A DNA stretch of 64,000 nt, taken from an uncultured Lachnospiraceae bacterium (GTDB lineage: Bacteria; Bacillota; Clostridia; Lachnospirales; Lachnospiraceae). The translations under genes were made by a program, and so were the position numbers. Position 1 is the stretch's first letter; each line of letters starts with the position of its first letter. Under the pieces are notes generated by a model. It saw only the letters and a list, made by a program, of their open reading frames with translations, searched no databases and was not told the DNA's origin. Location of the stretch: positions 1 to 64,000 of the forward strand of contig USGU01000009.1 of assembly GCA_900554415.1 (NCBI GenBank), written 5' to 3'. Positions 16,391 through 25,995 of this stretch are shown here, piece by piece.

Positions 16391-17485
16391 ATGAAAAGAG
16401 TGTTATGTATAATTAGTTCACTTGACACAGGTGGAGCTGAGACAATGATGATGAAATTATTTAGAACATTTCCAAGTGAATATAAAATGGATTTTATGGT
16501 TTCTGCATCAACAGGTTTTTATGAGAAGGAAGTTCTTGCTTTAGGAGGAAAAATACATAGAGTTCCCCTAAGAACGAAACATCCAGTAAAAACTTTCGTT
16601 GCCATAAAAAAAGTTGTTCAAGAGAATAATTATAATGTTGTATTAAAACTTTGTGATACACCTAAAGGTTATTTCGATTTGGTTTCTGCAAAATGGGGTG
16701 GAGCGAAAAGAATCTGTGTTAGATCTTGTAATGCATCTGCTAATATGGGGAAAGTTGGAACATTAATTTGCAATATTATTCGTCCTTTGTTTAATAAAAT
16801 TGCAACAGTAAAGTTAGCACCATCATTATTAGCTGCAGAATTTACTTTTGGAAAAAAAGAAATAAGCAAGGGAAATGTATATATTTTACATAATGGTATT
16901 AATTTGAATGTTTTTCAGTATTCTGATGATGCTAGAAATAATATTAGAAAAGAATTTGGTATTCTTGAAGATGAATTCGTAGTCGGACATGTGGGAAGAT
17001 TTAACAAACAAAAAAACCATTTTTTCCTGATTGAAGTATTCAAAGAGTTAAAAAAGATAAAACCAAATGCGAAGCTTTTGTTAGTAGGTGAAGGTGAATT
17101 AAAATCAGAAGTGCAACAGTGGCTGGAAGCTAATGATTTAATAGAAAGTGTTATATTTGCCGGCATAAGATCTGATATTCCCAATTTGTTGTCAGCAATG
17201 GATGTATTTTTATTTCCGTCATTATATGAAGGTATGCCAAATACAATTATCGAAGCTCAAGCAATAGGGCTTCCATGTGTAATCGCGGATACTATAACAA
17301 GAGATGCAAATGTGACTGGACTCGTAAAATATATATCATTAGATGAACCAAAAGAGAAGTGGGTTAATAGTTGTATTAATAGCAATAAAGAAACTGCAAG
17401 TGTTGTAAAAAAACGAATGACAGAAAGTGGATACGATATAGAGGCTGTAACGAAAGAATTTATTGATATTATTTTTGATTCATGA
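16391..17485 (+). CDS. Glycosyltransferase family 4
   Basis: The 364-residue GT-B enzyme has the acceptor-side motif SSLDTGGAETMMMKLF at its N-terminus and the donor-side segment VGRFNKQKNHFFLIEVF, LLVGEGELKSEV and FPSLYEGMPNTIIEAQAIGLPCV. These are classical for GT4 retaining transferases of capsule clusters. ATG 16391 is preferred over GTG 16382 because AAAGGTG lies 7 bases before it. Together with the flanking GT4 genes and the GT2 it gives four transferases after the initiating enzyme, consistent with a repeat unit of about five sugars. Confidence 0.9.
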   Translation: MKRVLCIISSLDTGGAETMMMKLFRTFPSEYKMDFMVSASTGFYEKEVLALGGKIHRVPLRTKHPVKTFVAIKKVVQENNYNVVLKLCDTPKGYFDLVSAKWGGAKRICVRSCNASANMGKVGTLICNIIRPLFNKIATVKLAPSLLAAEFTFGKKEISKGNVYILHNGINLNVFQYSDDARNNIRKEFGILEDEFVVGHVGRFNKQKNHFFLIEVFKELKKIKPNAKLLLVGEGELKSEVQQWLEANDLIESVIFAGIRSDIPNLLSAMDVFLFPSLYEGMPNTIIEAQAIGLPCVIADTITRDANVTGLVKYISLDEPKEKWVNSCINSNKETASVVKKRMTESGYDIEAVTKEFIDIIFDS

Positions 17486-17605
17486 GAATAGAGGGGATTG
17501 ATTCTGTTGAGAGTGTGTGGATATGTTTTCCCTTGTATGATTTGAAATAAATATAATGTACTGAGTTTTATGGAGTATGAGTTTTGTTAGAAAAGGTGAA
17601 TTACA

Positions 17606-18682
17606 ATGAGAAAAAAAAGAGTATTATTAATATTGGGTGAATTTAATACAGGTGGCGGAGAGAGGATGGTATATGAATTAGCTCAAAACATAGATCCGAA
17701 TGAATATGAAATCCAAATAATATGTACAGGAAATGTGAGTAATACTCTACTTGAAAAAGAAGTTTGTAATAGATTTGATGTGGTATTTGGCAATGTTAAT
17801 CATTTGAGAGTTAAAACATTAGTTAAGATTTTTACGTTGATTGATAAATTTAAACCAGATATTATCCATGCGCATCTTGGCGGTGTTGTATTTGCTGTTC
17901 CATATGCTATTATTCACCCAAAAAGCAAATTACTTATTACAGCACATACACGACCCGATAAAGCGTTTGATAAAAAAGTAGAAAGACTAATTAGATGGTT
18001 GGTAAAACATCGTGAAAACAATATAAGAATTGTTGCTGTTTCCAAGAAAAATGCTGAAGATATGACGATGTGGTTGAATAGTAATCATATGTGTGCTTAT
18101 GTTAATAACGGAATTGATGTCACTAAGTTTGCTAATACGATTAAACATAATCAATTCACATACATAAATGTTGCCTCACAAAATGAAAATAAAAATCAAA
18201 TGGCAATATTATTAGCATTTAAAAAATTAAAAAATGAATGTCCAAATATCAAACTCATTTTAGTTGGAGATGGTCCTAAACACAGAGAACTTATAGAATT
18301 TTGCAATGAAAATGGATTGAGTGAGGACGTTGAGTTTACGGGTGTAGTAAACGATGTATATAACTATACGGCTCAAGCAGATGTTTTTGTACAGGCCTCG
18401 TTTAGAGAAGCAATGCCGTTGTCCATAATTGAAGCAATGGCATCGGGATTGGGGATTGTCGCAACGGATGTTGGTGGATTGAGAGATGTTGTTGATGATA
18501 ATGCTATTTTAATTAGCCCTGGAAATGTAGAAGAATTATACCAAGCTATGAAAAGATTTCGTGATTTAAGAACAGATGAATTGGATTATTATAAAAAAAG
18601 ATCTGTTGAATTGTCTGCTGGATTTTCTTCCAGTGAAATGGCAAAAGAATATATGAAATTATATAGAGAAATAAGTTCTTAG
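17606..18682 (+). CDS. Glycosyltransferase family 4
   Basis: The 358-residue product carries LGEFNTGGGERMVYELA at the N-terminus, HAHLGGVVFAVPYA, and the donor domain LVGDGPKHRELIEF, FVQASFREAMPLSIIEAMASGLGIVATDVGG. It is a GT-B transferase for repeat-unit assembly. A 120-base gap separates it from the previous gene, with only the RBS AAAAGGTG and no clear promoter or hairpin. Substrates are unknown. Confidence 0.9.
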   Translation: MRKKRVLLILGEFNTGGGERMVYELAQNIDPNEYEIQIICTGNVSNTLLEKEVCNRFDVVFGNVNHLRVKTLVKIFTLIDKFKPDIIHAHLGGVVFAVPYAIIHPKSKLLITAHTRPDKAFDKKVERLIRWLVKHRENNIRIVAVSKKNAEDMTMWLNSNHMCAYVNNGIDVTKFANTIKHNQFTYINVASQNENKNQMAILLAFKKLKNECPNIKLILVGDGPKHRELIEFCNENGLSEDVEFTGVVNDVYNYTAQADVFVQASFREAMPLSIIEAMASGLGIVATDVGGLRDVVDDNAILISPGNVEELYQAMKRFRDLRTDELDYYKKRSVELSAGFSSSEMAKEYMKLYREISS

Positions 18683-18736
18683 AATAATTTTGTTATATAT
18701 TCAATTCAAACATTTAAAGTAGTAGGAAGGAAAAGT

Positions 18737-18778
18737 ATGATGATCGATTTTGAATCGTTATATAAATGGTGTTTGTAG
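18737..18778 (+). CDS. Possible 13-codon upstream ORF before the polymerase gene
   Basis: ATG 18737 has the best ribosome site in this stretch (AGGAAGG, 7-8 bases upstream). It encodes MMIDFESLYKWCL and stops at TAG 18776-18778, which overlaps GTG 18778 of the following gene (TAGTG). It could be a leader peptide that couples or limits translation of the polymerase, or the displaced N-terminus of that gene after a frameshift. Expression is unproven. Confidence 0.35.
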   Translation: MMIDFESLYKWCL

Positions 18779-20067
18779 TGAAAAAAGTAAAAACTAAAAG
18801 TCTTTTCCCGTTATATATATGTGTATTTTGTTTGTTATTGTTTGTAAGAGATGTAATTGGAGTGAATATACCATTACTTTTATTTTTGGTTTATTTTTCT
18901 ATGGCCTATTGTTTTTTCTCTTATGATGAGTGTTTAGCAGTATCCGCAATGTTACCTTTATTAAATCATGGAATTCAAACAAATTATATTATGTTGATTG
19001 CATGCGTGATGTATATAGTACGATTTAGAAGGAGCACAAAAATCAATGAAGTTCACGCGATTGTGTTACTGTTATGTTTATATGAATTGTTACATGCTTT
19101 TATTCCAGATTTTTCGTTTTCAGAATATTCAAGATATATGTTCAGCTTTATTTATATTGCATTGATTTTGGGCGAATATAAAATACAGAGTTTACTTAAA
19201 AACGAGAAAATTGTACTTAGGGCTTTTGTATTCATGGATGCATATTTTATGTTAGAGGTTCTTTTGGTAACGATAAAATATTTGAATTTCTCGACGCTTG
19301 TAAGTAGTGGTTTTCGATTTGGAACGTTAGAAGATTATGTGGTTGATAAGCCAACACTTTTCGATAATGAGAATATGGTGGGGTTGTTTGCGTTGGTCGG
19401 AATTGGCATTCTACTTGTGCTTTTAATAAATGATGAAAAAAATAAAATACAGAATATTTTATTGATAATATATTTTTCATTTTTTGGTTTATTGACAACG
19501 TCTAAAACATTTATTATATGTCTTGTTTTTATGGTGACATTATTTATTCTGTACATTTATAGACTTTCTTTTTTCAAAGCCTTGGGTATTACAGTAGTTA
19601 CTGTTACAGGTGTAGTCTATGCAATAAATACGGTACTTTTAAATGAAGTTCAAAGAGTAATATTACGATTTCAAGCAGCAGACTTATCAACCGGAAGAAA
19701 TGATCTACTGAAAGAGTATAATAGATACATTTTTTCGGATTGGAAAAGAGTTACCTTTGGAATCGGACTTCAAAATGTAGTGGAAAAATCAGGGGTTCAT
19801 AATTCTCCGCATAATGCGACTCAAGAAATATTATTATGCTGGGGAATAATAGGAGTAGTTGCGGTGTTAGTGTTAACCGTAATTGTTTTAAAAAATATAC
19901 GATATAAGTTCACAAAAAAACCTGCTCTATTTTATTATATATTGCCGATTGTATTTGTTGTATATATTCAAACAATTCAGTTTATAAGATTACCTGCCAT
20001 ATTTGGATTAGTTATAATCCTTTATGTATCTATGCTACTGGGATGTAAAGGAAATATGATACGATGA
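18778..20067 (+). CDS. Wzy-like O-antigen/capsule polymerase
   Basis: The product of about 430 residues is almost entirely hydrophobic, with 10-12 membrane segments. It has an O-antigen ligase/polymerase-like loop ending in SGVHNSPHNATQEILLCWG near residue 345. Such proteins join lipid-linked repeat units at the outer face of the membrane. The cluster also has an initiating transferase and a flippase, and no ABC exporter of the Wzm/Wzt type, so a Wzx/Wzy route is indicated. The start is uncertain: GTG 18778 follows directly on a small upstream ORF, and ATG 18766 is an in-frame alternative without a clear RBS. Confidence 0.8.
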   Translation: MKKVKTKSLFPLYICVFCLLLFVRDVIGVNIPLLLFLVYFSMAYCFFSYDECLAVSAMLPLLNHGIQTNYIMLIACVMYIVRFRRSTKINEVHAIVLLLCLYELLHAFIPDFSFSEYSRYMFSFIYIALILGEYKIQSLLKNEKIVLRAFVFMDAYFMLEVLLVTIKYLNFSTLVSSGFRFGTLEDYVVDKPTLFDNENMVGLFALVGIGILLVLLINDEKNKIQNILLIIYFSFFGLLTTSKTFIICLVFMVTLFILYIYRLSFFKALGITVVTVTGVVYAINTVLLNEVQRVILRFQAADLSTGRNDLLKEYNRYIFSDWKRVTFGIGLQNVVEKSGVHNSPHNATQEILLCWGIIGVVAVLVLTVIVLKNIRYKFTKKPALFYYILPIVFVVYIQTIQFIRLPAIFGLVIILYVSMLLGCKGNMIR

Positions 20068-20167
20068 TAGAGAAATGTTAAAGGTGAGGGTATAAAGTAT
20101 TAATATATAAGAAGATTGTTTGATATATAATTTTAATATTTTTGATGGAAAGAAGGAAATTTGTTTT

Positions 20168-20682
20168 ATGCGTTTGAAAAATATTGTACGAGCACTAAGA
20201 GATAAAATAAAAGGCTCATTAAATGTTGCTATATCTCAAGGGATGATCGTAGGAAACAACGTAAGAATTATGGGGGGGTCAATTTCGGCTCGGAACCGTA
20301 TTTAATAGAGATTGGAAACGATGTTACCATTTCCTTTAATGTTACATTTATTAATCATGATGGTGGCACATGGGCATTTCGAGACATAGATGAATATAAT
20401 GACGTTATAAAATACGGAAGAATAAGAGTTGGCGATCGTTCTTTTATAGGATGTAACACAACAATTCTGCCAGGAGTTACAATAGGTTCAAGATGTGTAA
20501 TAGGAGCAGGAAGTGTGGTTACTAAAGATGTTCCAGACGGTATGGTTGTAGCTGGTAATCCGGCTCGAATTATTACGTCGACAGATGAGTATGCAAGAAA
20601 ATCTAAGGAAAAGATGATATCAGTTGATATTAAACAATATGAAATTGACAAAAAGAAGTATTTAAAGAAACATTTGAAATAG
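20168..20682 (+). pseudogene. Hexapeptide-repeat acyltransferase, frameshifted at a 7-G tract (possibly phase-off)
   Basis: From ATG 20168 (RBS AGAAGGA) the frame reads MRLKNIVRALRDK to NVRIMGG and then stops at 20303-20305 after a run of seven G (20272-20278). One base over, the frame continues as VNFGSEPYLIEIGNDVTIS, INHDGGTWAFR, LPGVTIGSRCVIGAGSVVTKDVP, VVAGNPARI to TAG 20680. This is a complete left-handed beta-helix acetyltransferase of about 171 residues. Eight G (or five) would restore it. The intact downstream frame argues for a recent or reversible change rather than decay. It would O- or N-acetylate the glycan, or act as the PglD-like step. A sequencing error in the homopolymer remains possible. 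Confidence 0.85.
20272..20278 (+). repeat. G7 homopolymer tract that breaks the acyltransferase frame
   Basis: Seven G between ATT-AT and TCAATTTC. The gene is in frame at 8 or 5 G and out of frame at 6 or 7. Confidence 0.85.
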
Positions 20683-20705
20683 ATTTCTGATGGGAGGAAA
20701 TAGCA

Positions 20706-21761
20706 GTGGGGAAAATAGGAATAATCACATTTCATAGAACAACAAATTTTGGATCATTACTACAAACATATGGTCTTTATAAAAAAATAGAATTGCTAGG
20801 TGAAACTCCGGAAATAATTGATTATCGTTGTGATGAAATTGAATCAAGAGAAGAATTAAATAATCAAATTAAATTTACAGTGCGTGAATTGACAAAAAGA
20901 GTACTATTTTACCCAACAATAAAACGAAAGGCTGAAAAGTTAAATGCGTTTTTAGAGAAGAATACCCAAATGACCAATCCTGTCTATGCTGATAATATTC
21001 AGCATCTTTCTTATGATAAAATTATTGTCGGAAGTGATATTGTGTGGGGACGCGATATTACTAATCACGACTATAATTATTTCCTTGAATTTTTTGATGA
21101 GGATGAAAAAAAATATGCATTTTCATCTTCTGTTGGAGATTATAGTGTGTATAATGATGATGAGTATATCGGGGAATTGTTAAATCGATTTAATAAGATT
21201 GCTGTAAGAGAAGAAGAAGCTCAAAAATGGGTACGAAAACTTGCTGATAAAGAAGCAGATTTAGTATGTGATCCTACGATGTTGTTAACTATAGATGAGT
21301 GGGAGCAGGTTGTGCGCCCGGTTAAATATACAGAAGAGTATGTTTTGGTTTATTTTGATTCACCGGGAAGCAAATGTTTAAAAGATGCAATTAACTACGC
21401 TGAGAAGAAGAAGTTAAAAGTATTTTATATTAATTATGGCATACATGCAAAAAATACTAAAACAGTCAAACCAACGTCGCTAGAGGAATTTTTAGGACTG
21501 ATCAAATATGCAACAACAGTATTTACAGCATCGTATCATGGTATGCTATTCTCGTTATATTATAATAAACAATTCTATTTTTATACTAGAGCGCACAGTT
21601 CTCGAGTTATTTCACTGGCAAAAATATTAGGTGTGCAAGAAAGGCTTGGAGATTTAGAAATTGTCAATACAGATATTGATTATTCATTAGTGAACAAGAA
21701 GATAGAGTGTTTTAGAAATCAATCCATTGAAATATTGGGAGAAATGTTAGATGAACAATAA
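20706..21761 (+). CDS. Polysaccharide pyruvyl transferase family protein
   Basis: The 351-residue product begins GIITFHRTTNFGSLLQTYGLY and has the family features VGSDIVWGRD, VREEEAQKWV, VCDPTMLL and TASYHGMLFSLYY. Members move pyruvate from phosphoenolpyruvate to a sugar hydroxyl as a ketal, giving an acidic polymer; some act on secondary wall polymers (CsaB). The next gene, an F420-hydrogenase-beta-like protein, overlaps by 11 bases, a pairing often seen in glycan clusters. The start is GTG 20706, set by GGGAGGAA 8 bases before. Acceptor sugar unknown. Confidence 0.88.
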   Translation: MGKIGIITFHRTTNFGSLLQTYGLYKKIELLGETPEIIDYRCDEIESREELNNQIKFTVRELTKRVLFYPTIKRKAEKLNAFLEKNTQMTNPVYADNIQHLSYDKIIVGSDIVWGRDITNHDYNYFLEFFDEDEKKYAFSSSVGDYSVYNDDEYIGELLNRFNKIAVREEEAQKWVRKLADKEADLVCDPTMLLTIDEWEQVVRPVKYTEEYVLVYFDSPGSKCLKDAINYAEKKKLKVFYINYGIHAKNTKTVKPTSLEEFLGLIKYATTVFTASYHGMLFSLYYNKQFYFYTRAHSSRVISLAKILGVQERLGDLEIVNTDIDYSLVNKKIECFRNQSIEILGEMLDEQ

Positions 21762-22998
21762 AACGACAATATGTTCAGAAAAGACATGTACTTTATGCAA
21801 GGCATGTGTTTCAATATGTCCAGTTGGATGTGTTGCTTTGAAAAAAGATGTCTTAAATAATGAATATGCAGTTAAAGGAGAAAAATGTATTAATTGTAAT
21901 TTGTGTGAAAAGGTTTGTCCTGCCAACAAGGAGACGGAATTAAATGATATAAAAAAATGTTATGCAGCGTGGTCATTGAATTCAATCATACGAAAACAGT
22001 CAGCATCTGGAGGAATAGCAACTGAATTATATAGATATGAATTACAGCATATATCGGGTGCAATTGTTGGTGTAAGTATAAAAAATAACAAGGCAATTTA
22101 CACAATTGGCGAGGATCTAAATGAAATAAAGCAGTATCAAAATTCTAAATATACGTTGGGTGATACGAATAAAGTATATCATGAAGTAAAAGAACGCTTA
22201 GAGAATGGGGAAAGCGTAACTTTTATTGGTGTACCTTGTCATGTCGCGGGATTAAAAAAATATTTGATGTTTTCCAAAATAAATATTGAAAAATTATTTT
22301 GTGTGGATCTCGTATGTCATGGATGTGTTTCCCCAGATTATCTTCAAGAACATGTTCAGTATATAGAAAAAAAGAAACACATTGAAGTAGATGATATAAA
22401 TTTCAGAAATCCATTGTATGGAACAGAAAATTATGTTTTTACAATGAGTAGTAATGGTAAAGTAAAGTATAAGAAAAAGGTATATAGAAATGATGCTTAT
22501 CAGGTAGGCTATCATAAAGGGGTAATATACAGAGATTGTTGTTATTCATGTAAATATGCAAAAGAAAGTCGAGTTGGAGATATATCATTAGCTGATTTTA
22601 GTGGAGTTGGTTCTGTGATACCAACAGAATATACAAATAAAAATGTTTCATGCATATTGGCAAATTCAAAAAAAGGAATTGATCGAATAAAGGAAATGCA
22701 CGAATTGCATATGATTTATCTAGAAGAAAGACCGATCGAAGAAGAAACAAATTACGAAAGGCAATTGCATGAGGCAACAGAGTTAAGTGAAGAAGCTATC
22801 GCTTTTCGAAATGCGTATGCAAGGGGAAGGAGCTTTGAACGAGCAATTTTCAAAGCTTGTTTTAAACGTATAATAAAAAATGAATTGAAATGGTTATTAC
22901 ATGTTGAACTCTTAAAGAAAATTATATCTAAAATGTTGCCTCCATTTATTAAGAGGAGTATAAAAAATGTCTGGAATAAATACTACAGAAACAAATAA
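21751..22998 (+). CDS. F420 hydrogenase/dehydrogenase beta-subunit family iron-sulfur protein
   Basis: The 415-residue protein has two N-terminal [4Fe-4S] motifs (C13-C16-C19-C23P and C46-C49-C52-C56P). The FrhB/FdhB-type N- and C-terminal domains follow (QSASGGIATELY, GVPCHVAGLKKY, CVDLVCHGCVSPDY, DCCYSCKYA). The family carries flavin and moves electrons. In polysaccharide clusters it regularly travels with pyruvyl transferases, where its reaction is not established; a redox modification of the sugar or of the pyruvyl group is possible. It overlaps the pyruvyl transferase by 11 bases and the flippase by 32 bases, indicating tight coupling. Confidence 0.85.
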   Translation: MNNKTTICSEKTCTLCKACVSICPVGCVALKKDVLNNEYAVKGEKCINCNLCEKVCPANKETELNDIKKCYAAWSLNSIIRKQSASGGIATELYRYELQHISGAIVGVSIKNNKAIYTIGEDLNEIKQYQNSKYTLGDTNKVYHEVKERLENGESVTFIGVPCHVAGLKKYLMFSKINIEKLFCVDLVCHGCVSPDYLQEHVQYIEKKKHIEVDDINFRNPLYGTENYVFTMSSNGKVKYKKKVYRNDAYQVGYHKGVIYRDCCYSCKYAKESRVGDISLADFSGVGSVIPTEYTNKNVSCILANSKKGIDRIKEMHELHMIYLEERPIEEETNYERQLHEATELSEEAIAFRNAYARGRSFERAIFKACFKRIIKNELKWLLHVELLKKIISKMLPPFIKRSIKNVWNKYYRNK

Positions 22999-24403
22999 AG
23001 CACTTTTTACTAATACGGGAATAATAGCAATTGGACAGATAAGTACTAAATTAATAAACTTTTTCCTTTTACCGCTATACACGTCATTACTTACAACAGA
23101 AGAATACGGTCTTGTGGATTTGTTGACTACATATACCGCATTTATAAGTGTCATTGTTGGTTTACAGATGAGTCAAGCAATTTTTCGCTTTTTAGTCACA
23201 GCGCGAAATGATGAGAAAAGAATTAAAGAAATTTCATCAACAATTGTTGCATCGACATTTATTGCTATACTAGGATATACGATGTTGTTTTTAGGTTTAT
23301 ATAAAACAATAAATTTACAATGTAAGTGGTTTCTTTTGGCACATGTAATAACAACAATCTTTTTTCAATTAATGTCGGGAATCGCAAGAGGATTGGGAAA
23401 AAATACAGATTATGCAACAGGAAGTTTTATTTCAGCCGTTGTTACGTTAGTTCTTAATGTGTTATTTATAGCTGTATTCAGATTAAATATAGCATTTATG
23501 CTGGCTGCATATGCAATAGGTCCTGCTTTGGGATGTTTATATCTTGTGAAACGAGTACATATATTTAAGTACATACAATTAAAATCTGTAAATAAAAAAG
23601 ATTTAAAAATGGTACTTAAATACGCAGTGCCATTGGTTCCGAATGAGCTTTCTTGGTCTGTCATCCATGCATCAGACAGAATAATTGTTTCTCATTTTTT
23701 GAGTATAGCAGCAAATGGGTTAATTGCTGTTGCGTCAAAGTTTTCGGCAATATACACAACGGGATTTTCAATCTTTAATACATCATGGACAGAACAAGTA
23801 GTATTGCATTATAAAGATGAGGGTGGAAAAAAATATGTGAACAGTATGTTTGAACAGATGGTTACATTTTTTGGATGTATTGCGATAGGAATAATTGTAT
23901 GTATGCCATTTGTATATAATATTTTGGTTGATCAGAAATTTGAAAATGCATATGGTTTAGTTCCATTTTATATGTCTGCGGTTTTCTTTAATGCAGTTAT
24001 AGGCATGATTAGTGCAATATACTTGATTGAAAATGAAACCAAGAAAATTGCAATTTCTACAGCAATAGCCGCTGCAGTTAATATAATTGTTAATGTCCTA
24101 TTAATAAAACATATTGGAGCATATGCTGCACCAGTATCTTCTATATGTGGATATGCAGTAGTAAGTTTTTGGCGCTTATATGATATTAATAAGAGACATT
24201 GTAAGATAGGTCTATCTTATAATAGGTTGTTTATTTTATGCACTATGGCAATATTAGCATTTGTTACATATTACATGAAGAGTACAGTAGTGCATTTTAT
24301 AGCGTTTTGTGTTGTTGCAGTTATATCTGTTATTATAAATAAAAAAATTCTTGAGATATTGCTTTCTCCAATAATGAATTTTGTTACGAAACATAAGAAT
24401 TAG
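22967..24403 (+). CDS. Oligosaccharide flippase (Wzx-like)
   Basis: The 478-residue integral membrane protein has about 14 hydrophobic segments. It begins NTGIIAIGQISTKLINFFLLPLY, typical of the polysaccharide biosynthesis/MOP superfamily; SWSVIHASDRIIVSHFLS lies near residue 230. It would flip undecaprenyl-linked repeat units to the outer face for the Wzy-like polymerase. RBS AGAGGAG sits inside the 3' end of the preceding gene. It is the last transport function of the cluster and the last clearly AT-rich gene before degenerate DNA at 24.4 kb. Confidence 0.9.
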   Translation: MSGINTTETNKALFTNTGIIAIGQISTKLINFFLLPLYTSLLTTEEYGLVDLLTTYTAFISVIVGLQMSQAIFRFLVTARNDEKRIKEISSTIVASTFIAILGYTMLFLGLYKTINLQCKWFLLAHVITTIFFQLMSGIARGLGKNTDYATGSFISAVVTLVLNVLFIAVFRLNIAFMLAAYAIGPALGCLYLVKRVHIFKYIQLKSVNKKDLKMVLKYAVPLVPNELSWSVIHASDRIIVSHFLSIAANGLIAVASKFSAIYTTGFSIFNTSWTEQVVLHYKDEGGKKYVNSMFEQMVTFFGCIAIGIIVCMPFVYNILVDQKFENAYGLVPFYMSAVFFNAVIGMISAIYLIENETKKIAISTAIAAAVNIIVNVLLIKHIGAYAAPVSSICGYAVVSFWRLYDINKRHCKIGLSYNRLFILCTMAILAFVTYYMKSTVVHFIAFCVVAVISVIINKKILEILLSPIMNFVTKHKN

Positions 24404-24797
24404 AAATAAAAGATGACAGAAACTGGAATATTTGGTGACGTGTTAGCTGTCTATAAGTAGGAAGCATAATTATGGTACAAATGTATATTGCTATGAAATG
24501 AATCAGGCGATTGAAATGTTGAATGTAGATTTGCTATATTATGCAGTTGTGGTAAAAGAAGCGGATCGATTAGAGGATTTAGACGCAAATATCAAGGATT
24601 TCCTATCGCCATTGGAAGAGTGCGATTCGTTTGTTAGATGGGATGATTAAGGCAAGTGTGTGCGCATTCAAAATACGTTGCCCGAAGAATTTGATGCGGA
24701 AGCTGCAAATCACATATGGTTTCTTGCGGGGAAGGCAAGCGAACGTGTGAATGATGCGATTAAAAGGCTGGAAGATGAGCGAAAGGTAAAAAATAAT
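24404..24797 (+). pseudogene. Degenerate coding fragments between flippase and deacetylase
   Basis: Short frames on the plus strand look like pieces of broken genes: 24498-24650 (50 codons from MNQAIEMLNVDLLYYAVVVK) and 24660-24797 (46 codons including EEFDAEAANHIWFLAGKASE, in frame with the next gene). Neither is recognised. Base composition is richer in G and C than the preceding cluster. No promoter or terminator is evident. Confidence 0.35.
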
Positions 24798-25733
24798 ATG
24801 AAGAAATTTTTAATTACGATAGATACAGAGGGGGATAATCTGTGGCAATGGAAAGATGGAGATCCTATTGGAACAGATAATACGAAATATTTACCAAGAT
24901 TTCAAAAACTTTGTGATAAGTATGGTTTTAAGCCGACTTGGCTTACAAATTATGAGATGATGATGGATGATAATTATGTGCAGTTTATCACGGAGGTTGT
25001 GAATGAGGGCAGAGGTGAAATCGGAATGCATTTGCATGCATGGTCGACACCACCGGAATACTCTTTGAAAGCAGAAAAAGAAAATGCTCCTTATTTAATT
25101 GAATATCCGGAGCATATAATGGAAGAAAAAATCTGTTCTATGACTAATATTATAAAAGAAAAAACAGGCGTCACACCGACATCTCACAGAGCAGGTCGTT
25201 GGGCAATGAATGAGACATATTTTCGGCTTTTAAAGAAATATGGATATCTTTATGACTGTTCAGCTACGCCACATATCGATTGGAGTGGCAATGGAGGACA
25301 GACAAAGCAATCACAAGGATCGGATTATTCGAAAGTGTCAGAGAAGCCTTACAGAATGCAGGAGATTTTTGAAATACCGGTGACAATAAGAAATGCACAC
25401 AGAATTTTTTGGAAAAATGCAAGTTCTATTAAGGGAAAATTGAAAAGTGTCTATCATTTTATTAAAGGTCAAAACTTATGGCTTAGACCTAATGGGCATA
25501 ACCTGGATGAAATGTTGTACTTAATTGACCGTGTAGAAAAATCTTCAGATGATTATATTATGTTTATGATTCATTCCTCAGAATTGATGCCAGGAGGAAG
25601 TCCTACATTCAAAACCGAAGAGGATATTGAAAAGCTCTATCACGATTTGGAGATCATTTTTGAGCGTATTTCTAAAGGTTTTGAAGGAGCCACAGTTAGT
25701 GAATACGGAGATAGCATTTCGAAGGGATGCTAG
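24798..25733 (+). CDS. Polysaccharide deacetylase-like protein (NodB-type, WalW-like)
   Basis: The 311-residue product starts MKKFLITIDTEGDN, where the DTE corresponds to the first NodB catalytic motif. It continues with EIGMHLHAW (metal-ligand histidines), SHRAGRWAMNE (catalytic HRxG region) and a late HSSELMPGG segment. Such enzymes remove acetyl groups from surface glycans, or act in lipopolysaccharide/teichoic clusters as WalW-like proteins. There is no signal peptide, so it would act in the cytosol, perhaps on a precursor. ATG 24798 is preferred although the frame is open upstream to GTG 24660, because homology-like sequence begins here. The RBS is weak (AAAGG). Confidence 0.8.
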   Translation: MKKFLITIDTEGDNLWQWKDGDPIGTDNTKYLPRFQKLCDKYGFKPTWLTNYEMMMDDNYVQFITEVVNEGRGEIGMHLHAWSTPPEYSLKAEKENAPYLIEYPEHIMEEKICSMTNIIKEKTGVTPTSHRAGRWAMNETYFRLLKKYGYLYDCSATPHIDWSGNGGQTKQSQGSDYSKVSEKPYRMQEIFEIPVTIRNAHRIFWKNASSIKGKLKSVYHFIKGQNLWLRPNGHNLDEMLYLIDRVEKSSDDYIMFMIHSSELMPGGSPTFKTEEDIEKLYHDLEIIFERISKGFEGATVSEYGDSISKGC

Positions 25734-25970
25734 AGAATCGAACATGTTGGTGTCAGGCACTATTAAGTTTTTGTGGGACCAAGCAATGCTATTAAGCTAG
25801 GTGTTCGAGGTTTTGTTCGAATTTGCATTGAAACATGTGCAAGAGGATGTTTTGGTGCTTGGAAATACAGATTCAGAAAAAAGGGCATGCTGATAAGACG
25901 TAAGTACGTAATCATCGGTATCTTGTATTTTAATAAATGCTGCCCAATGGGCGGCACATTTTATTTCTTG

Positions 25971-25995
25971 TGTGGTCCAGCAAAGCTGGACCACA
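25971..25995. repeat. Perfect 11-bp hairpin (TGTGGTCCAGC/GCTGGACCACA)
   Basis: Perfect inverted repeat with AAA loop, about 35 bases before the first IS66-like end. A smaller TGCCcaatGGGCgg hairpin lies at 25940-25954. Likely part of a mobile-element end; no T-run follows. Confidence 0.5.
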
